NCBI RefSeq assembly: GCF_028858535.1
Contig: NZ_JAPMOU010000006.1
Span: 124,001-188,000 of the forward strand
Source: Spartinivicinus poritis
GTDB taxonomy: Bacteria > Pseudomonadota > Gammaproteobacteria > Pseudomonadales > Zooshikellaceae
Length of the DNA stretch: 64,000 bases
Reading direction: 5' to 3'
The notes beneath the pieces are model-generated. The model did not search any database and had not been told where the DNA came from. It saw only the letters and a list, made by a program, of their open reading frames with translations. Shown here in pieces: positions 53,403 to 61,738 of this stretch. Position numbers and translations under genes: made by a program. Position 1 is the stretch's first letter; every line of letters begins with the position of its first letter.

Positions 53403-53909
53403 TAAAATATTTCGTATTGAGGTATAAGTTGTCGGTTATTTAAATATTTTATTGAAAGTGCATATAACGAGTATTGATAGAGCAAAACAAGTGTTTTAAT
53501 TTGTATATTCATATAGTTGTTACAAGAATAAAAGTAATAGCTTTATTTAATAATAGATCATATTGTGATAATCCCTTATCTTTACTTGTCCTGTGAAAGC
53601 GTATAGGATTTTTGAAAAACAAGTTAACGATTAAAGAATAACAAACTCTAATTTAAATAATGCTAATTAATGATGGATAGTTTTGTATGCTGTATTTATA
53701 TGCTTATGCAGAAGATAATGTCTGAATATTAAATGTATTTAATTAAGGCTGGGCTTATGCATTTGTTAGTAATTGAGGGGCTAATATCTATATAGTAAAT
53801 AATAATTGCAAAAAACACACTGCCGTAAGTGTAAATTGAAATGATTTTAAATTTGTTTTTCCGCCAATGAATAATAAATTTGCCAATACAAATCGCCCAG
53901 TTATACAAA

Positions 53910-53955
53910 ATGCATTCAGGTAATGCATAAACCAAAGATGCCCTTAAGCATCTTT
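53910..53955 (+). promoter_or_regulatory. Tandem hairpins before the precursor gene
   Basis: ATGCATT-CAGGT-AATGCAT (53910-53928) and AAAGATGC-CCTTAA-GCATCTTT (53934-53955) are two adjacent hairpins, the second ending in four T, 38 bases before the start codon. If transcription starts upstream, the second could act as an attenuator. Confidence 0.5.
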
Positions 53956-53993
53956 TCCAAATTATAGTGTTCCATAATTTAGGAGGAGCTAGA

Positions 53994-55016
53994 ATGTTAG
54001 TAGTCGATTCAAATCGAATGCTATGTCTAACAGCTGAGGAGGTGGTTGAGCTAAGTGGCGACAAGTTAAAAAACTCAGATGCGTTTTTAACTTTTGCTTC
54101 TAGTATACATCTTTCTGAGGATGTTATTTTAGAAGCAGCTGAAATGAGGTTTCAGATTGATACGACTAAAGATGTATTCAATGTCGTGATACATGATCTA
54201 TTACCAAAATGCCTTGATATTAAAAAAATGCACCAGTTTGATTATGTGGGGATACGCATAACAGGCATTGGTGATTACTGTCTTACTGCAATAAATGGAA
54301 GACTTGCCACATTTGATGGTTTACCTGAAACAGGATTTACGGGCGAGCAAGTGCTTAGCTTTGAAATTGCACCAGATATTTTCCTGGCTTACTGCAGGGG
54401 CTTACTGCTTGAAATTTCTGATCAGGTATTAGAAGAGGATGATGAGTATGAAGAAGTACTCCTTTCGCCTGATGAAGTAGAGCAATATGGCATCTATGGT
54501 GGTAATAGCAGTGCCCATGCTTGTGCTGCAAATGCCAGTGCAGGAAGTGGATGTGTAGGTAATGCTAGTGCTTGTGCCGCGAATGCTGGTGCAGGTACAG
54601 GTTGCGCGGCCAATGCAAGTGCTTGTGCAGCAAATGCCTCTGTCGGTAGCGCTTGTGCAGCCAATGCCAGTGGTTGTGTCAATAACGCTTCAGTTGTTGG
54701 TGCCTGTGGCCAAAACTACACAGGCTGCTATGGAAAAGTCGGTGTTGCCGGTGCTTGTGGTGGTAATGCAGGCGTTTGTGCTGGTAATGGTTCGGTCGTG
54801 TCGGGCTGTGCAGTGAATGCCAGTGCTTGTGCTGGTAATGTTTCTGCAGTAACAGGGTGTGCGGCGAACGCCAGTGCCTGTGGTGGTAAAGCATCAGGGG
54901 TCGGGATCGCTAATACGGCTTGTGCTGGTAAAGCCTGTGGAGTGGATTTGGGTATTTTACCTTGTGCAGGCGATGTCTGTCCGGTCAACATCATTCCATT
55001 TTTACCTTCTTGCTAA
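53994..55016 (+). CDS. Cys/Ala/Asn-repeat RiPP precursor-like protein
   Basis: A 340-residue protein with AGGAGGA six bases before the ATG. Residues 1-145 look like a folded leader (MLVVDSNRMLCLTAEEVVEL ... IAPDIFLAYCRGLLLEISD). An acidic hinge (EEDDEYEEV) leads to SPDEVEQYGIYGG, a double-Gly-like cleavage site at 169-170. The core (171-340) has 20 Cys and is rich in Ala, Asn, Gly and Ser. Cysteines 177 to 296 alternate at 10 and 7 residues, and each Cys except the last has Asn, Lys or Asp three residues later. The adjacent radical SAM enzyme and C39 transporter mark it as the likely precursor of a modified peptide. I do not recognise the leader family. Function (toxin, matrix or metal-binding protein) is not evident. 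Confidence 0.8.
   Translation: MLVVDSNRMLCLTAEEVVELSGDKLKNSDAFLTFASSIHLSEDVILEAAEMRFQIDTTKDVFNVVIHDLLPKCLDIKKMHQFDYVGIRITGIGDYCLTAINGRLATFDGLPETGFTGEQVLSFEIAPDIFLAYCRGLLLEISDQVLEEDDEYEEVLLSPDEVEQYGIYGGNSSAHACAANASAGSGCVGNASACAANAGAGTGCAANASACAANASVGSACAANASGCVNNASVVGACGQNYTGCYGKVGVAGACGGNAGVCAGNGSVVSGCAVNASACAGNVSAVTGCAANASACGGKASGVGIANTACAGKACGVDLGILPCAGDVCPVNIIPFLPSC
54504..55013 (+). repeat. Core-encoding repeats with 51-base (17-residue) period
   Basis: Seven consecutive 17-residue units begin at Cys177, 194, 211, 228, 245, 262 and 279, each with a second Cys at position 11. A typical unit is CAANASVGSACAANASG. The units are diverged in DNA, so selection on the Cys/Asn pattern is more likely than recent duplication. 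The last 45 residues keep the C-x-x-[NKD] rule with irregular spacing. Confidence 0.85.
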
Positions 55017-55040
55017 GGATAACTACATGTAACTAATGGC

Positions 55041-55071
55041 AAAGCCCCTCTCCTTTTTGGAGAGGGGCTTT
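55041..55071 (+). terminator. Strong hairpin between precursor and maturase genes
   Basis: AAAGCCCCTCTCC and GGAGAGGGGCTTT form a perfect 13-bp stem around TTTTT. No further T tract follows, so termination would be partial. In peptide clusters such a hairpin typically keeps precursor mRNA in excess over the enzymes. Confidence 0.7.
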
Positions 55072-55146
55072 GAGAAAGATAAAAACATTTTATAAAGAAT
55101 TAAAAAATACAAAAACAGGTCCTGAAAAAGGGGAGCTAATTTCTAT

Positions 55147-56835
55147 ATGAGTCGTTTTAGCCACCTATCGAAACAGGAAAAGAAGGCAGCCATAAAACAG
55201 CTAGCTTTGCAGAACAGGGAACGCTTATTTCGTATTAAACCAGTAGAAACTGAGCAGGTTGCTGGTAATGAACTAATTGATATTGAAATTAAACCATCTC
55301 GATATAATATTGTAATACCAATTGCAAAAGGTAGAGCACTCCTATTTAACTCAGTTAACAGGCACTTAGTGTTGTTAGATTCTGATGAACATCAGCAGTG
55401 GAGTCATTATTGCGAAAAGCTCAAGCTAGTGGAAAAAGATTATTCAGTTAAATTAAACCGACAATTAGAGTCTACATTAACATCCTCTGGTTTTTTGGTT
55501 GATGCAGAGTTTGATGAAATCGAAGCTGTAAAAACTAACTATTTTAAAGAGCGCCAAGATAAATCTACATTAATGCTAACAGTTGCTCCGACAATGGCGT
55601 GTAACTTTGCATGTGGTTATTGCTTTCAAGGCTTAAATAAAGACTTGCGTAAAATTGATGAAAAAGTACCAGATGCCATTTATCAATTTATAGAAAGTAA
55701 AAAACAAGAGTTAAGTAATTTATCTATTACATGGTATGGTGGTGAGCCTCTTATGGGGCGTGAAACTATATTTGAACTCTCTGATAAAATAATCAAGCTA
55801 TGTGATGAAAGTTCGATTAACTATAATTCAGGAATCGTAACTAATGGATTTTTTCTAACCCCTAAAGTAGCACAAAAGCTATTTGATCGGCGTTGTACTT
55901 ATGCTCAAGTGACCATTGATGGTATGGAAGAAGTTCACGATAAACAAAGGCCACTACTATCTGGACGTGGAAGCTTTAAAGAAATTATGCAAAATATTCG
56001 TGCAGTAATGGAAGAAACACCATTTGCTATTGCTGTACGAGTCAATGTTGGCCAGGAGAATTTAGTTAGCGCAGAAAAGCTGCTGACTTATCTAACAGAA
56101 GAAGGCTATTCTCAATACGGTCAGTTTAGTGTTTATTTTGCACCAATAGAAGCATCTACCGCAGAAAGTGGCACAGCATTTAATGAGTCGCTTTCTAAAC
56201 AAGAATTTAATGAGCGACTGATTAAACTTAGAGCGCGAGCAACAGAAGCCGGTTTATCAAGTGTTGTCACTGCACCTACTGGGATATTAGGAATGTGTGT
56301 GGCTGCGCATGAAGGTGGTTATGTAATTAGCCCAAATGGTGATTTACATAAATGTTGGGAGACAGCACATGACCCTTCAAAACGCATTGGTACAATATTT
56401 GACCACACAAACTCCAATGTAACAGTTAACTCTCAATTATGGGAAAATTGGTCACCTTTTGATAATCCTGTCTGTAGTAACTGCTCGATTTTGCCAATGT
56501 GTGGAGGGTTTTGTCCTCATCGCTATGTCTACTACGGATCAGGAGATGATAATGCTTTACCTTGCCCTGATTGGAAATGGAATACAGCTGAATATTTATT
56601 TTCCAGAGCAAAGTCACTTGGTTTTGTGACAGATGATGACTGGCTGGCAGGTCAGGCAACGGCTTCAGCAAAACAGTCAGGAGAAAGGCATAGTGCAGAA
56701 TCCTTAAAATACTCTCAACAAATTGTTATTGATAAAATTAAAAATAATACGGGATTAGTGATTACGCCAGAAACGATTCAAAAAGGAGAAGAAACTATGC
56801 CAATCAGAATAATAGAAAATACCCTTCGCGAATAA
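55147..56835 (+). CDS. Radical SAM/SPASM peptide maturase
   Basis: A 562-residue radical SAM enzyme. Residues about 40-120 (IEIKPSRYNIVIPIAKGRAL ...) resemble the winged-helix PqqD-like precursor-recognition region. The SAM-cluster motif is C152-x3-C156-x2-C159 (ACNFACGYCFQ), followed by ITWYGGEPLMG. A complete SPASM domain for two auxiliary 4Fe-4S clusters has C384, the GX4C at C403, C443-x2-C446-x5-C452-x3-C456 and C473. Enzymes of this class install thioether, C-C or other crosslinks in RiPP precursors. The substrate is almost surely the adjacent Cys-repeat protein. A C-terminal extension of about 70 residues (ends MPIRIIENTLRE) is unusual. The start codon lacks a close ribosome site. Confidence 0.9.
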   Translation: MSRFSHLSKQEKKAAIKQLALQNRERLFRIKPVETEQVAGNELIDIEIKPSRYNIVIPIAKGRALLFNSVNRHLVLLDSDEHQQWSHYCEKLKLVEKDYSVKLNRQLESTLTSSGFLVDAEFDEIEAVKTNYFKERQDKSTLMLTVAPTMACNFACGYCFQGLNKDLRKIDEKVPDAIYQFIESKKQELSNLSITWYGGEPLMGRETIFELSDKIIKLCDESSINYNSGIVTNGFFLTPKVAQKLFDRRCTYAQVTIDGMEEVHDKQRPLLSGRGSFKEIMQNIRAVMEETPFAIAVRVNVGQENLVSAEKLLTYLTEEGYSQYGQFSVYFAPIEASTAESGTAFNESLSKQEFNERLIKLRARATEAGLSSVVTAPTGILGMCVAAHEGGYVISPNGDLHKCWETAHDPSKRIGTIFDHTNSNVTVNSQLWENWSPFDNPVCSNCSILPMCGGFCPHRYVYYGSGDDNALPCPDWKWNTAEYLFSRAKSLGFVTDDDWLAGQATASAKQSGERHSAESLKYSQQIVIDKIKNNTGLVITPETIQKGEETMPIRIIENTLRE

Positions 56836-56948
56836 TTTTTATGGTTTGTTGTCGTCGCGCTTCACCCTAATCATTTATTAATATAAACTCATAGGGCTTC
56901 ATCGCTCGACGGCCTCCCCTAAAAACGATTCGAATTGGCTATTAGACT

Positions 56949-58688
56949 ATGAAACGTATTTTCCGAAAAAAATCACTACAGCATGCTAAGGAAAAGGATG
57001 CCTTAGAGCTGAGAATTCCGTTAAGGTATTCCCCTTTTTTTTGGCCATTTACTATCACTTGTTTGTTAATAGTATTTTTTGCATTGAGTTGGGGTTTTTT
57101 TGCCCGATTACCTATTTCAATTGAAGCAAAAGGAATTATAGTAGCACAGGGTGGTGTGAGAGATGTTTTGACTTCTGGTGCAGGGCTTGTCAAGCAACGT
57201 TACTTAACAAAAAATCGCCAGGTAAAAGCAGGCGATGTCATAATGGAGTTAGAAAATGTAGAAGCTACGGCAGATTTTATTGCAAAGCGTTCTGAGTATC
57301 GAGTTTATGCAGAAGCACAAAACTATCGAAAAACGATATTAAAAAAGCAACTTGAAAGGCAAATAAATAAGCTTAATAATCAAATTAGCTTGCATGAATC
57401 TAGAATAGCTGAAATGATCGAGATAGAAAAAAAATTTAAGAACATTATTGCATCTTATGTATCTGAGCAGCACTTAACGTTAAAGCAAGAGCAAAAGGAA
57501 GTTAAATCACTGATTAATGATCATAAGCGTATAGTAGCTGGTTCAGAAAAATTATTACAGTCTGGTTTAACTTCATTAGATGCTGTAACTAAGCGACGTG
57601 TAGCACGAAGAAACCTTTCAAAAAATCTTGATGAACTATCAGTAAAGAAACAATACATTGGTGTTGAAGAACAGAGGCTAAATCTAGAGCAGTTAGAAGT
57701 AGCAAGCAATATAAAAAAGGAAAAGAATGAAATTATCAATATACGTAATCAAATTGAAAAGCAAAAAGAGAAGTATCAGAGTGAAGTAAAAGAAATCAGA
57801 AAATCCCTGGTAAAACATAAACTAGAACTTGTCAATGCGGAACAAGCTTTATGGCTTAATGAGCATGTTATATCCCCATATGATGGTGATATTATAGCAA
57901 TGAATAAAAGTCCTGGCAGTTATGTAAAGTCAGCAACACCGGTTGCTTTGATTGGATTGACTCCACAGCATAGTAGGTTGCTTTTTGTACACTCAGAAAA
58001 ACTAAAGCAAGGAGTTATTAAACTAGAATTTAATGGGGTGCGAAGATTAATAAAAATAACTAGTGAAGTAAATAGCAGGAGCTACCTGGAAAGTCAGTTA
58101 AAAAAGGCAATAAAAAATTTATTTAAGGCAAATAAAGTTGAAATAACAGGGCAAGAAAATCGTTTTGTTATAGATATACAAAATAGACTTGCTAAGGAAA
58201 TAAATCAATTAAGAATATATCAGGCAGAACTAGAGGATAGTGAAGGTTTACCTGTTTATGCTATGTTGATTCCAATTTCTGATGGATGGGAGAGAAGTGA
58301 GCTCGTCAATATTGCTTTTGTATCTACAGGTGATGCAAAAAAAATTGAGAATGAGGCTAAAGCCTTTATCAGACCTGACTTTATCAAAGGACTACAGGCA
58401 GGTAGATTGAAAGGTAAAATTACTCAAGTTAGTGAGTATAATAGTACGTCTATTGAGCTTGAAGGGCTGATAGGTAATCTAGAGCTTGGAAAGTTAGTTG
58501 CAGATAAAGTAAAAGGCGTTGCAGTAGTAGTTAAACTTGATAGAGATAAGACAGGATTACCAATTTGGAATGGGATTCCACCGAAAAAACCACTCAAAGT
58601 AGGGACAACAACTACAAGTAGAATTATTATCAAAGAAATTGCGCCGATTAAACTACTATTCCCTATTTTTGTTGAACCATTTGTTTAA
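56949..58688 (+). CDS. HlyD-type membrane fusion protein of a peptide exporter
   Basis: A 579-residue bitopic membrane protein. A short cytoplasmic N-terminus and one helix (FFWPFTITCLLIVFFALSWG) precede a lipoyl half-motif (ARLPISIEAKGIIVAQGGVR) and a long alpha-helical hairpin with coiled coil (residues about 100-300). The second lipoyl half follows (LNEHVISPYDGDIIAMNKSP), then a beta-barrel region. This is the adaptor of type I or NHLM-like (TIGR03794-type) secretion, linking the ABC transporters to the outer membrane. It is longer than usual for HlyD. No TolC-like gene is in the window. Confidence 0.85.
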   Translation: MKRIFRKKSLQHAKEKDALELRIPLRYSPFFWPFTITCLLIVFFALSWGFFARLPISIEAKGIIVAQGGVRDVLTSGAGLVKQRYLTKNRQVKAGDVIMELENVEATADFIAKRSEYRVYAEAQNYRKTILKKQLERQINKLNNQISLHESRIAEMIEIEKKFKNIIASYVSEQHLTLKQEQKEVKSLINDHKRIVAGSEKLLQSGLTSLDAVTKRRVARRNLSKNLDELSVKKQYIGVEEQRLNLEQLEVASNIKKEKNEIINIRNQIEKQKEKYQSEVKEIRKSLVKHKLELVNAEQALWLNEHVISPYDGDIIAMNKSPGSYVKSATPVALIGLTPQHSRLLFVHSEKLKQGVIKLEFNGVRRLIKITSEVNSRSYLESQLKKAIKNLFKANKVEITGQENRFVIDIQNRLAKEINQLRIYQAELEDSEGLPVYAMLIPISDGWERSELVNIAFVSTGDAKKIENEAKAFIRPDFIKGLQAGRLKGKITQVSEYNSTSIELEGLIGNLELGKLVADKVKGVAVVVKLDRDKTGLPIWNGIPPKKPLKVGTTTTSRIIIKEIAPIKLLFPIFVEPFV

Positions 58689-58728
58689 TGGCTTAATAAT
58701 AAAATAATCAGTTTGTGAATAAAATAGT

Positions 58729-59643
58729 ATGCTGGATATATACCAATTAGAAGATAAGTACCAACAACGATTAGATATATTTTTATATGAGTACTTAAAA
58801 AGTTCTAGCGATTATTTTCAAATAGCAGAGTTGCGACAATACTTCCAAAATAATAGTGTAGATTTTGAACGACTGCCTAATTGGTCTATTTTACGCCTTT
58901 TAAACCATCAAGAAAATGATTGTTGTATAGATATGCAAGCTATAAGAAACCTTGTAGAATATTTTTATGAGCCTATATTTTTGAAAGGCTTGAATAAGCA
59001 GCATCAGTTCTCTTATTTAAGCTCTATAGAAAAAAATGTTTATATTCAAATAGATCAGGAATTAATAGATAAATCAACGCCTATATTATTAGAGACATTT
59101 CATCATCGATGGATATTTTCCCTTATTCCTATGCTTATATCTATGGTAGCAAAACAGCTGGGTATTAAAAAAGCAGTATTGCTAAGACGCCATACCGAAG
59201 TTGAACATCGTCTAGAGTGTATTCGCACTTATCTTGGAGAAATACATCAAGTAGAAGTTGTCTTGATTGCATTTGAAGATAACTGGTATCGTAATCTCAT
59301 AGAAGAAATAACAGATGATACCATAGTTGTCTATTTTGGTGATATGAGTCCAGCTTTGTTTCCAAAGAAGAGTAAATTGGCAGATACAGATAGATATTTA
59401 ATGTTAACGGATGCAACTAGTGATAGTTACCTTGTAAGAGCATTTTCATTTGCGGACAAGTTGGCTAATAGACTTAAGCTAAGTCATGCACTATTAAACC
59501 ATTACCAAAGCAATCATTTTGTATTACATTTATCTCAACAACAGAATATATTCAGTTGTCCTGCAATTGATTGGATGTTTTGGCCTGCATTGGAGTTGTT
59601 TTCTAAAGAAAAATATCCAATAAAAACAGCAAATGCTATTTAA
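58729..59643 (+). CDS. Unknown protein of the peptide cluster, 304 residues
   Basis: A soluble-looking protein between the HlyD and ABC genes, in the same orientation. The N-terminal third is helical and acidic (MLDIYQLEDKYQQRLDIFLY). The middle has HHRWIFSLIPMLISMVAKQL, then KKAVLLRRHTEVEHRLECIR and VVYFGDMSPALFPKKSK. There is no signal peptide or clear membrane helix except the one hydrophobic stretch. The alternating beta/alpha pattern with a His-His-x-Trp motif is faintly like acyltransferase-type folds, but this is too weak to name. Possible roles are a tailoring enzyme, an immunity factor or an export accessory. Confidence 0.7.
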   Translation: MLDIYQLEDKYQQRLDIFLYEYLKSSSDYFQIAELRQYFQNNSVDFERLPNWSILRLLNHQENDCCIDMQAIRNLVEYFYEPIFLKGLNKQHQFSYLSSIEKNVYIQIDQELIDKSTPILLETFHHRWIFSLIPMLISMVAKQLGIKKAVLLRRHTEVEHRLECIRTYLGEIHQVEVVLIAFEDNWYRNLIEEITDDTIVVYFGDMSPALFPKKSKLADTDRYLMLTDATSDSYLVRAFSFADKLANRLKLSHALLNHYQSNHFVLHLSQQQNIFSCPAIDWMFWPALELFSKEKYPIKTANAI

Positions 59644-59700
59644 GGGAAATTTTAATGATTGTTTACCTTAGAGGTGCCCTTAGGTCAAGAGAGTTGTTGA

Positions 59701-61731
59701 ATGAATTCTGTAATCCTCCGTGACTTTTTAAAAGATGTTACATACCAAACTCAACATATTGAAATGGATGAAGATTTTAGGTTTGATGATGTTGACTTGT
59801 TTAAAGATTTTCTTGATGTCCAATTAAATATCCTGTCTGTAGAAGCAAAAGAGCAAGACAAAGCAAGAAAGAACTTTCAAATTTGTCTTGCTTATAAAAA
59901 GTCTAGCAATGAAATTCTACTAGTCAAGTTTAAGCCTAGTTTAATTCGCAAAGATAAAGCTGAAGCATTAGTAGTTAACAAAGAAAAAGTGCGAGAGTTT
60001 TCTGATGAAGAGTGGCATGATATAGATAAACTTTATATATTGTATGAATTTTATCCATCTGATGCTTCATTTTCATTAATCAATATTACACGTTTTGTGT
60101 ATCAGCCTATTTTGCATTTGATTAGGCAGTCTGCAATAATACAGCTACTGTTAGCTTTGTTAGGATTCGCATTATTTTTAACTAATTTTCTGATTATATC
60201 CAGAGTTGTTCCGCAACTTGCCCTGGATAGCTTACAGCAGATTGTATGGCTTATTACTGGTATATCAGTTTGTTCACTACTGCTGTCTTTTGTTTCAGCA
60301 CGTGCGGATCTATTTATGGGAAATATATTAGAAGAGCGCCTTGAATTATTAAAGCTCTCTATTATTTTGGGCCTACATCCATCTCATTTTAGGACAAGTA
60401 GCATTGAAAGGGTATTAAATCTTGGAAGTATTTTAGTAGGAGTATGTCAACAGTTATTTGGTGTATTTGGCCAGTTGATAGGTTTAATAGGTTTAATTCC
60501 TACTATGATTTTATTATTCATGCGTTTACCTTCAACGCTAATCTATATTATCCTGGGAATCTCTTTAGTAGGATCAATCGTATTAACTATAACCAGAATT
60601 TATACAAGAAAGAAGTCAGTTGAGATAAATCTGGACAATGCAGATCTTACAAACTTTGTTTTTGATATAGTCACAAATATCAAAAGATTAGCTTTTTATG
60701 GAAATATGAACAGTATATTTAAGCAATGGAGAGCGAGAGCTATTAGTTTAGTCGAAAGAGGTTGGCATCTTGATAAAATTGGGCTCTTAGCAGCAGAGTC
60801 TCAAAGCCTTACTGAGAAAATTATTCAAATGATAGCAATCATTGCTATTACGTTCGCGTTATGGCATAGCTTAGCAAAAGAGCAAGCAAGCACAATTACT
60901 ATTGCTATAGCCTTTTTAATATTTCATTTGACTGGTGCTATATCACAGATTATCCCTAAAGTGGCTAATATTATAGCAACAGTTTTTGAGCTAAAAGTTG
61001 ATTTAAGTGCGTCAAAGTCACTACATGAGAGAATTGATCAGGAACATGAAAAAAATGACAATATTGTTTGTAGTAATATTCCTGAAGTAAGTGCAAGAAG
61101 CCTAGTATTACCTCATGGTTGTCAAATAAAATCACCTATAGATGGCTGCTTTCATTTTGAAAAAGGCTCGATGATACAAGTAACTGGACCTTCTGGAGGC
61201 GGGAAAAGTACTTTGCTTCGTTGTTTAATTGGGCTGGAAAAACCTAAAGCAGGTGAAATTCAAGTATTTGGTGCAGATCCATTTCAATTTTCTATTTCAG
61301 AGCGAAGACGTATATTTAGCTATGTTTCACAACATACTCAGTTAATACCTGGAACATTAAAAGATAACTTAGTGCTATTTGGTGATGGCAAAACGCAACC
61401 AATTTGGGAGTGTCTTGAGCAAGTTCAATTAGCTCGTAAAATACAGGAATTACCTCTTGGTTTAAATACACCAATATCAGGTGTTAACTCAACTTTTTCT
61501 ACAGGTGAAAAACAGCGGATAATATTGGCACAGACTTTATTGAAGTCAGCAGAAATATTAATTTTAGATGAGGCAACTTCTGGGTTGCCAGTTGACTATG
61601 AAAAAACTATATTTGAGTTTATCCGTAAGCGGTTTAAAATAATTTTTATTGTTTCTCATCGTGAACATATACAAGAATTGGTTGATCATACTATTGTCTT
61701 AAGTCCATCTACCTTAAGCTCTGTACGTTGA
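59701..61731 (+). CDS. ABC transporter (permease plus ATPase) without peptidase domain, NHLM-like
   Basis: A 676-residue half-transporter. Residues 1-145 form a cytoplasmic N-terminal domain with no C39 motif. Six membrane helices follow in about 145-430 (ALLGFALFLTNFLIISRVVP, then LIGLIGLIPTMILLFM). The ATPase domain has Walker A GPSGGGKST, a signature reading FSTGEKQRI instead of LSGGQ, Walker B ILILDEATSG and the switch His in VSHREH. It resembles the peptidase-less ATP-binding partner of NHLM bacteriocin systems (TIGR03797-type) and probably pairs with the following peptidase-bearing protein as a heterodimer. Confidence 0.88.
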   Translation: MNSVILRDFLKDVTYQTQHIEMDEDFRFDDVDLFKDFLDVQLNILSVEAKEQDKARKNFQICLAYKKSSNEILLVKFKPSLIRKDKAEALVVNKEKVREFSDEEWHDIDKLYILYEFYPSDASFSLINITRFVYQPILHLIRQSAIIQLLLALLGFALFLTNFLIISRVVPQLALDSLQQIVWLITGISVCSLLLSFVSARADLFMGNILEERLELLKLSIILGLHPSHFRTSSIERVLNLGSILVGVCQQLFGVFGQLIGLIGLIPTMILLFMRLPSTLIYIILGISLVGSIVLTITRIYTRKKSVEINLDNADLTNFVFDIVTNIKRLAFYGNMNSIFKQWRARAISLVERGWHLDKIGLLAAESQSLTEKIIQMIAIIAITFALWHSLAKEQASTITIAIAFLIFHLTGAISQIIPKVANIIATVFELKVDLSASKSLHERIDQEHEKNDNIVCSNIPEVSARSLVLPHGCQIKSPIDGCFHFEKGSMIQVTGPSGGGKSTLLRCLIGLEKPKAGEIQVFGADPFQFSISERRRIFSYVSQHTQLIPGTLKDNLVLFGDGKTQPIWECLEQVQLARKIQELPLGLNTPISGVNSTFSTGEKQRIILAQTLLKSAEILILDEATSGLPVDYEKTIFEFIRKRFKIIFIVSHREHIQELVDHTIVLSPSTLSSVR

Positions 61732-61738
61732 TATTAAT

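Larger units (their letters stand above)
52919..53993. other. Long AT-rich region upstream of the peptide cluster
   Basis: About 1,075 bases with no credible gene on either strand. It contains a near-perfect 46-base palindrome at 53357-53402 and two hairpins just before the precursor gene. It is strongly AT-rich, so promoter boxes cannot be chosen with confidence. It may hold the regulatory region of the cluster or a decayed insertion; short precursor-like frames were looked for and not found. Confidence 0.5.

Noticed and set aside
53729-54064. 111-codon minus-strand frame overlapping the precursor start
   Set aside because: No ribosome site, no family resemblance and overlaps the start of a well-supported gene.
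53994-54428. Precursor leader as a nitrile-hydratase-type or Nif11-type leader
   Set aside because: The exporter family suggested this, but I see no convincing similarity in the leader sequence; left unassigned.
54494-54994. Minus-strand and frame-shifted Ala/Gln/His-rich frames over the precursor core
   Set aside because: Low-complexity shadows of the Cys/Ala repeats; the sense frame has the ribosome site and the Cys pattern.
54504-55013. Core as a metallothionein-like protein
   Set aside because: Cysteines are evenly spread as single residues 5-14 apart rather than in CxC or CxxC clusters, so tight metal-thiolate clusters are unlikely, though not excluded.
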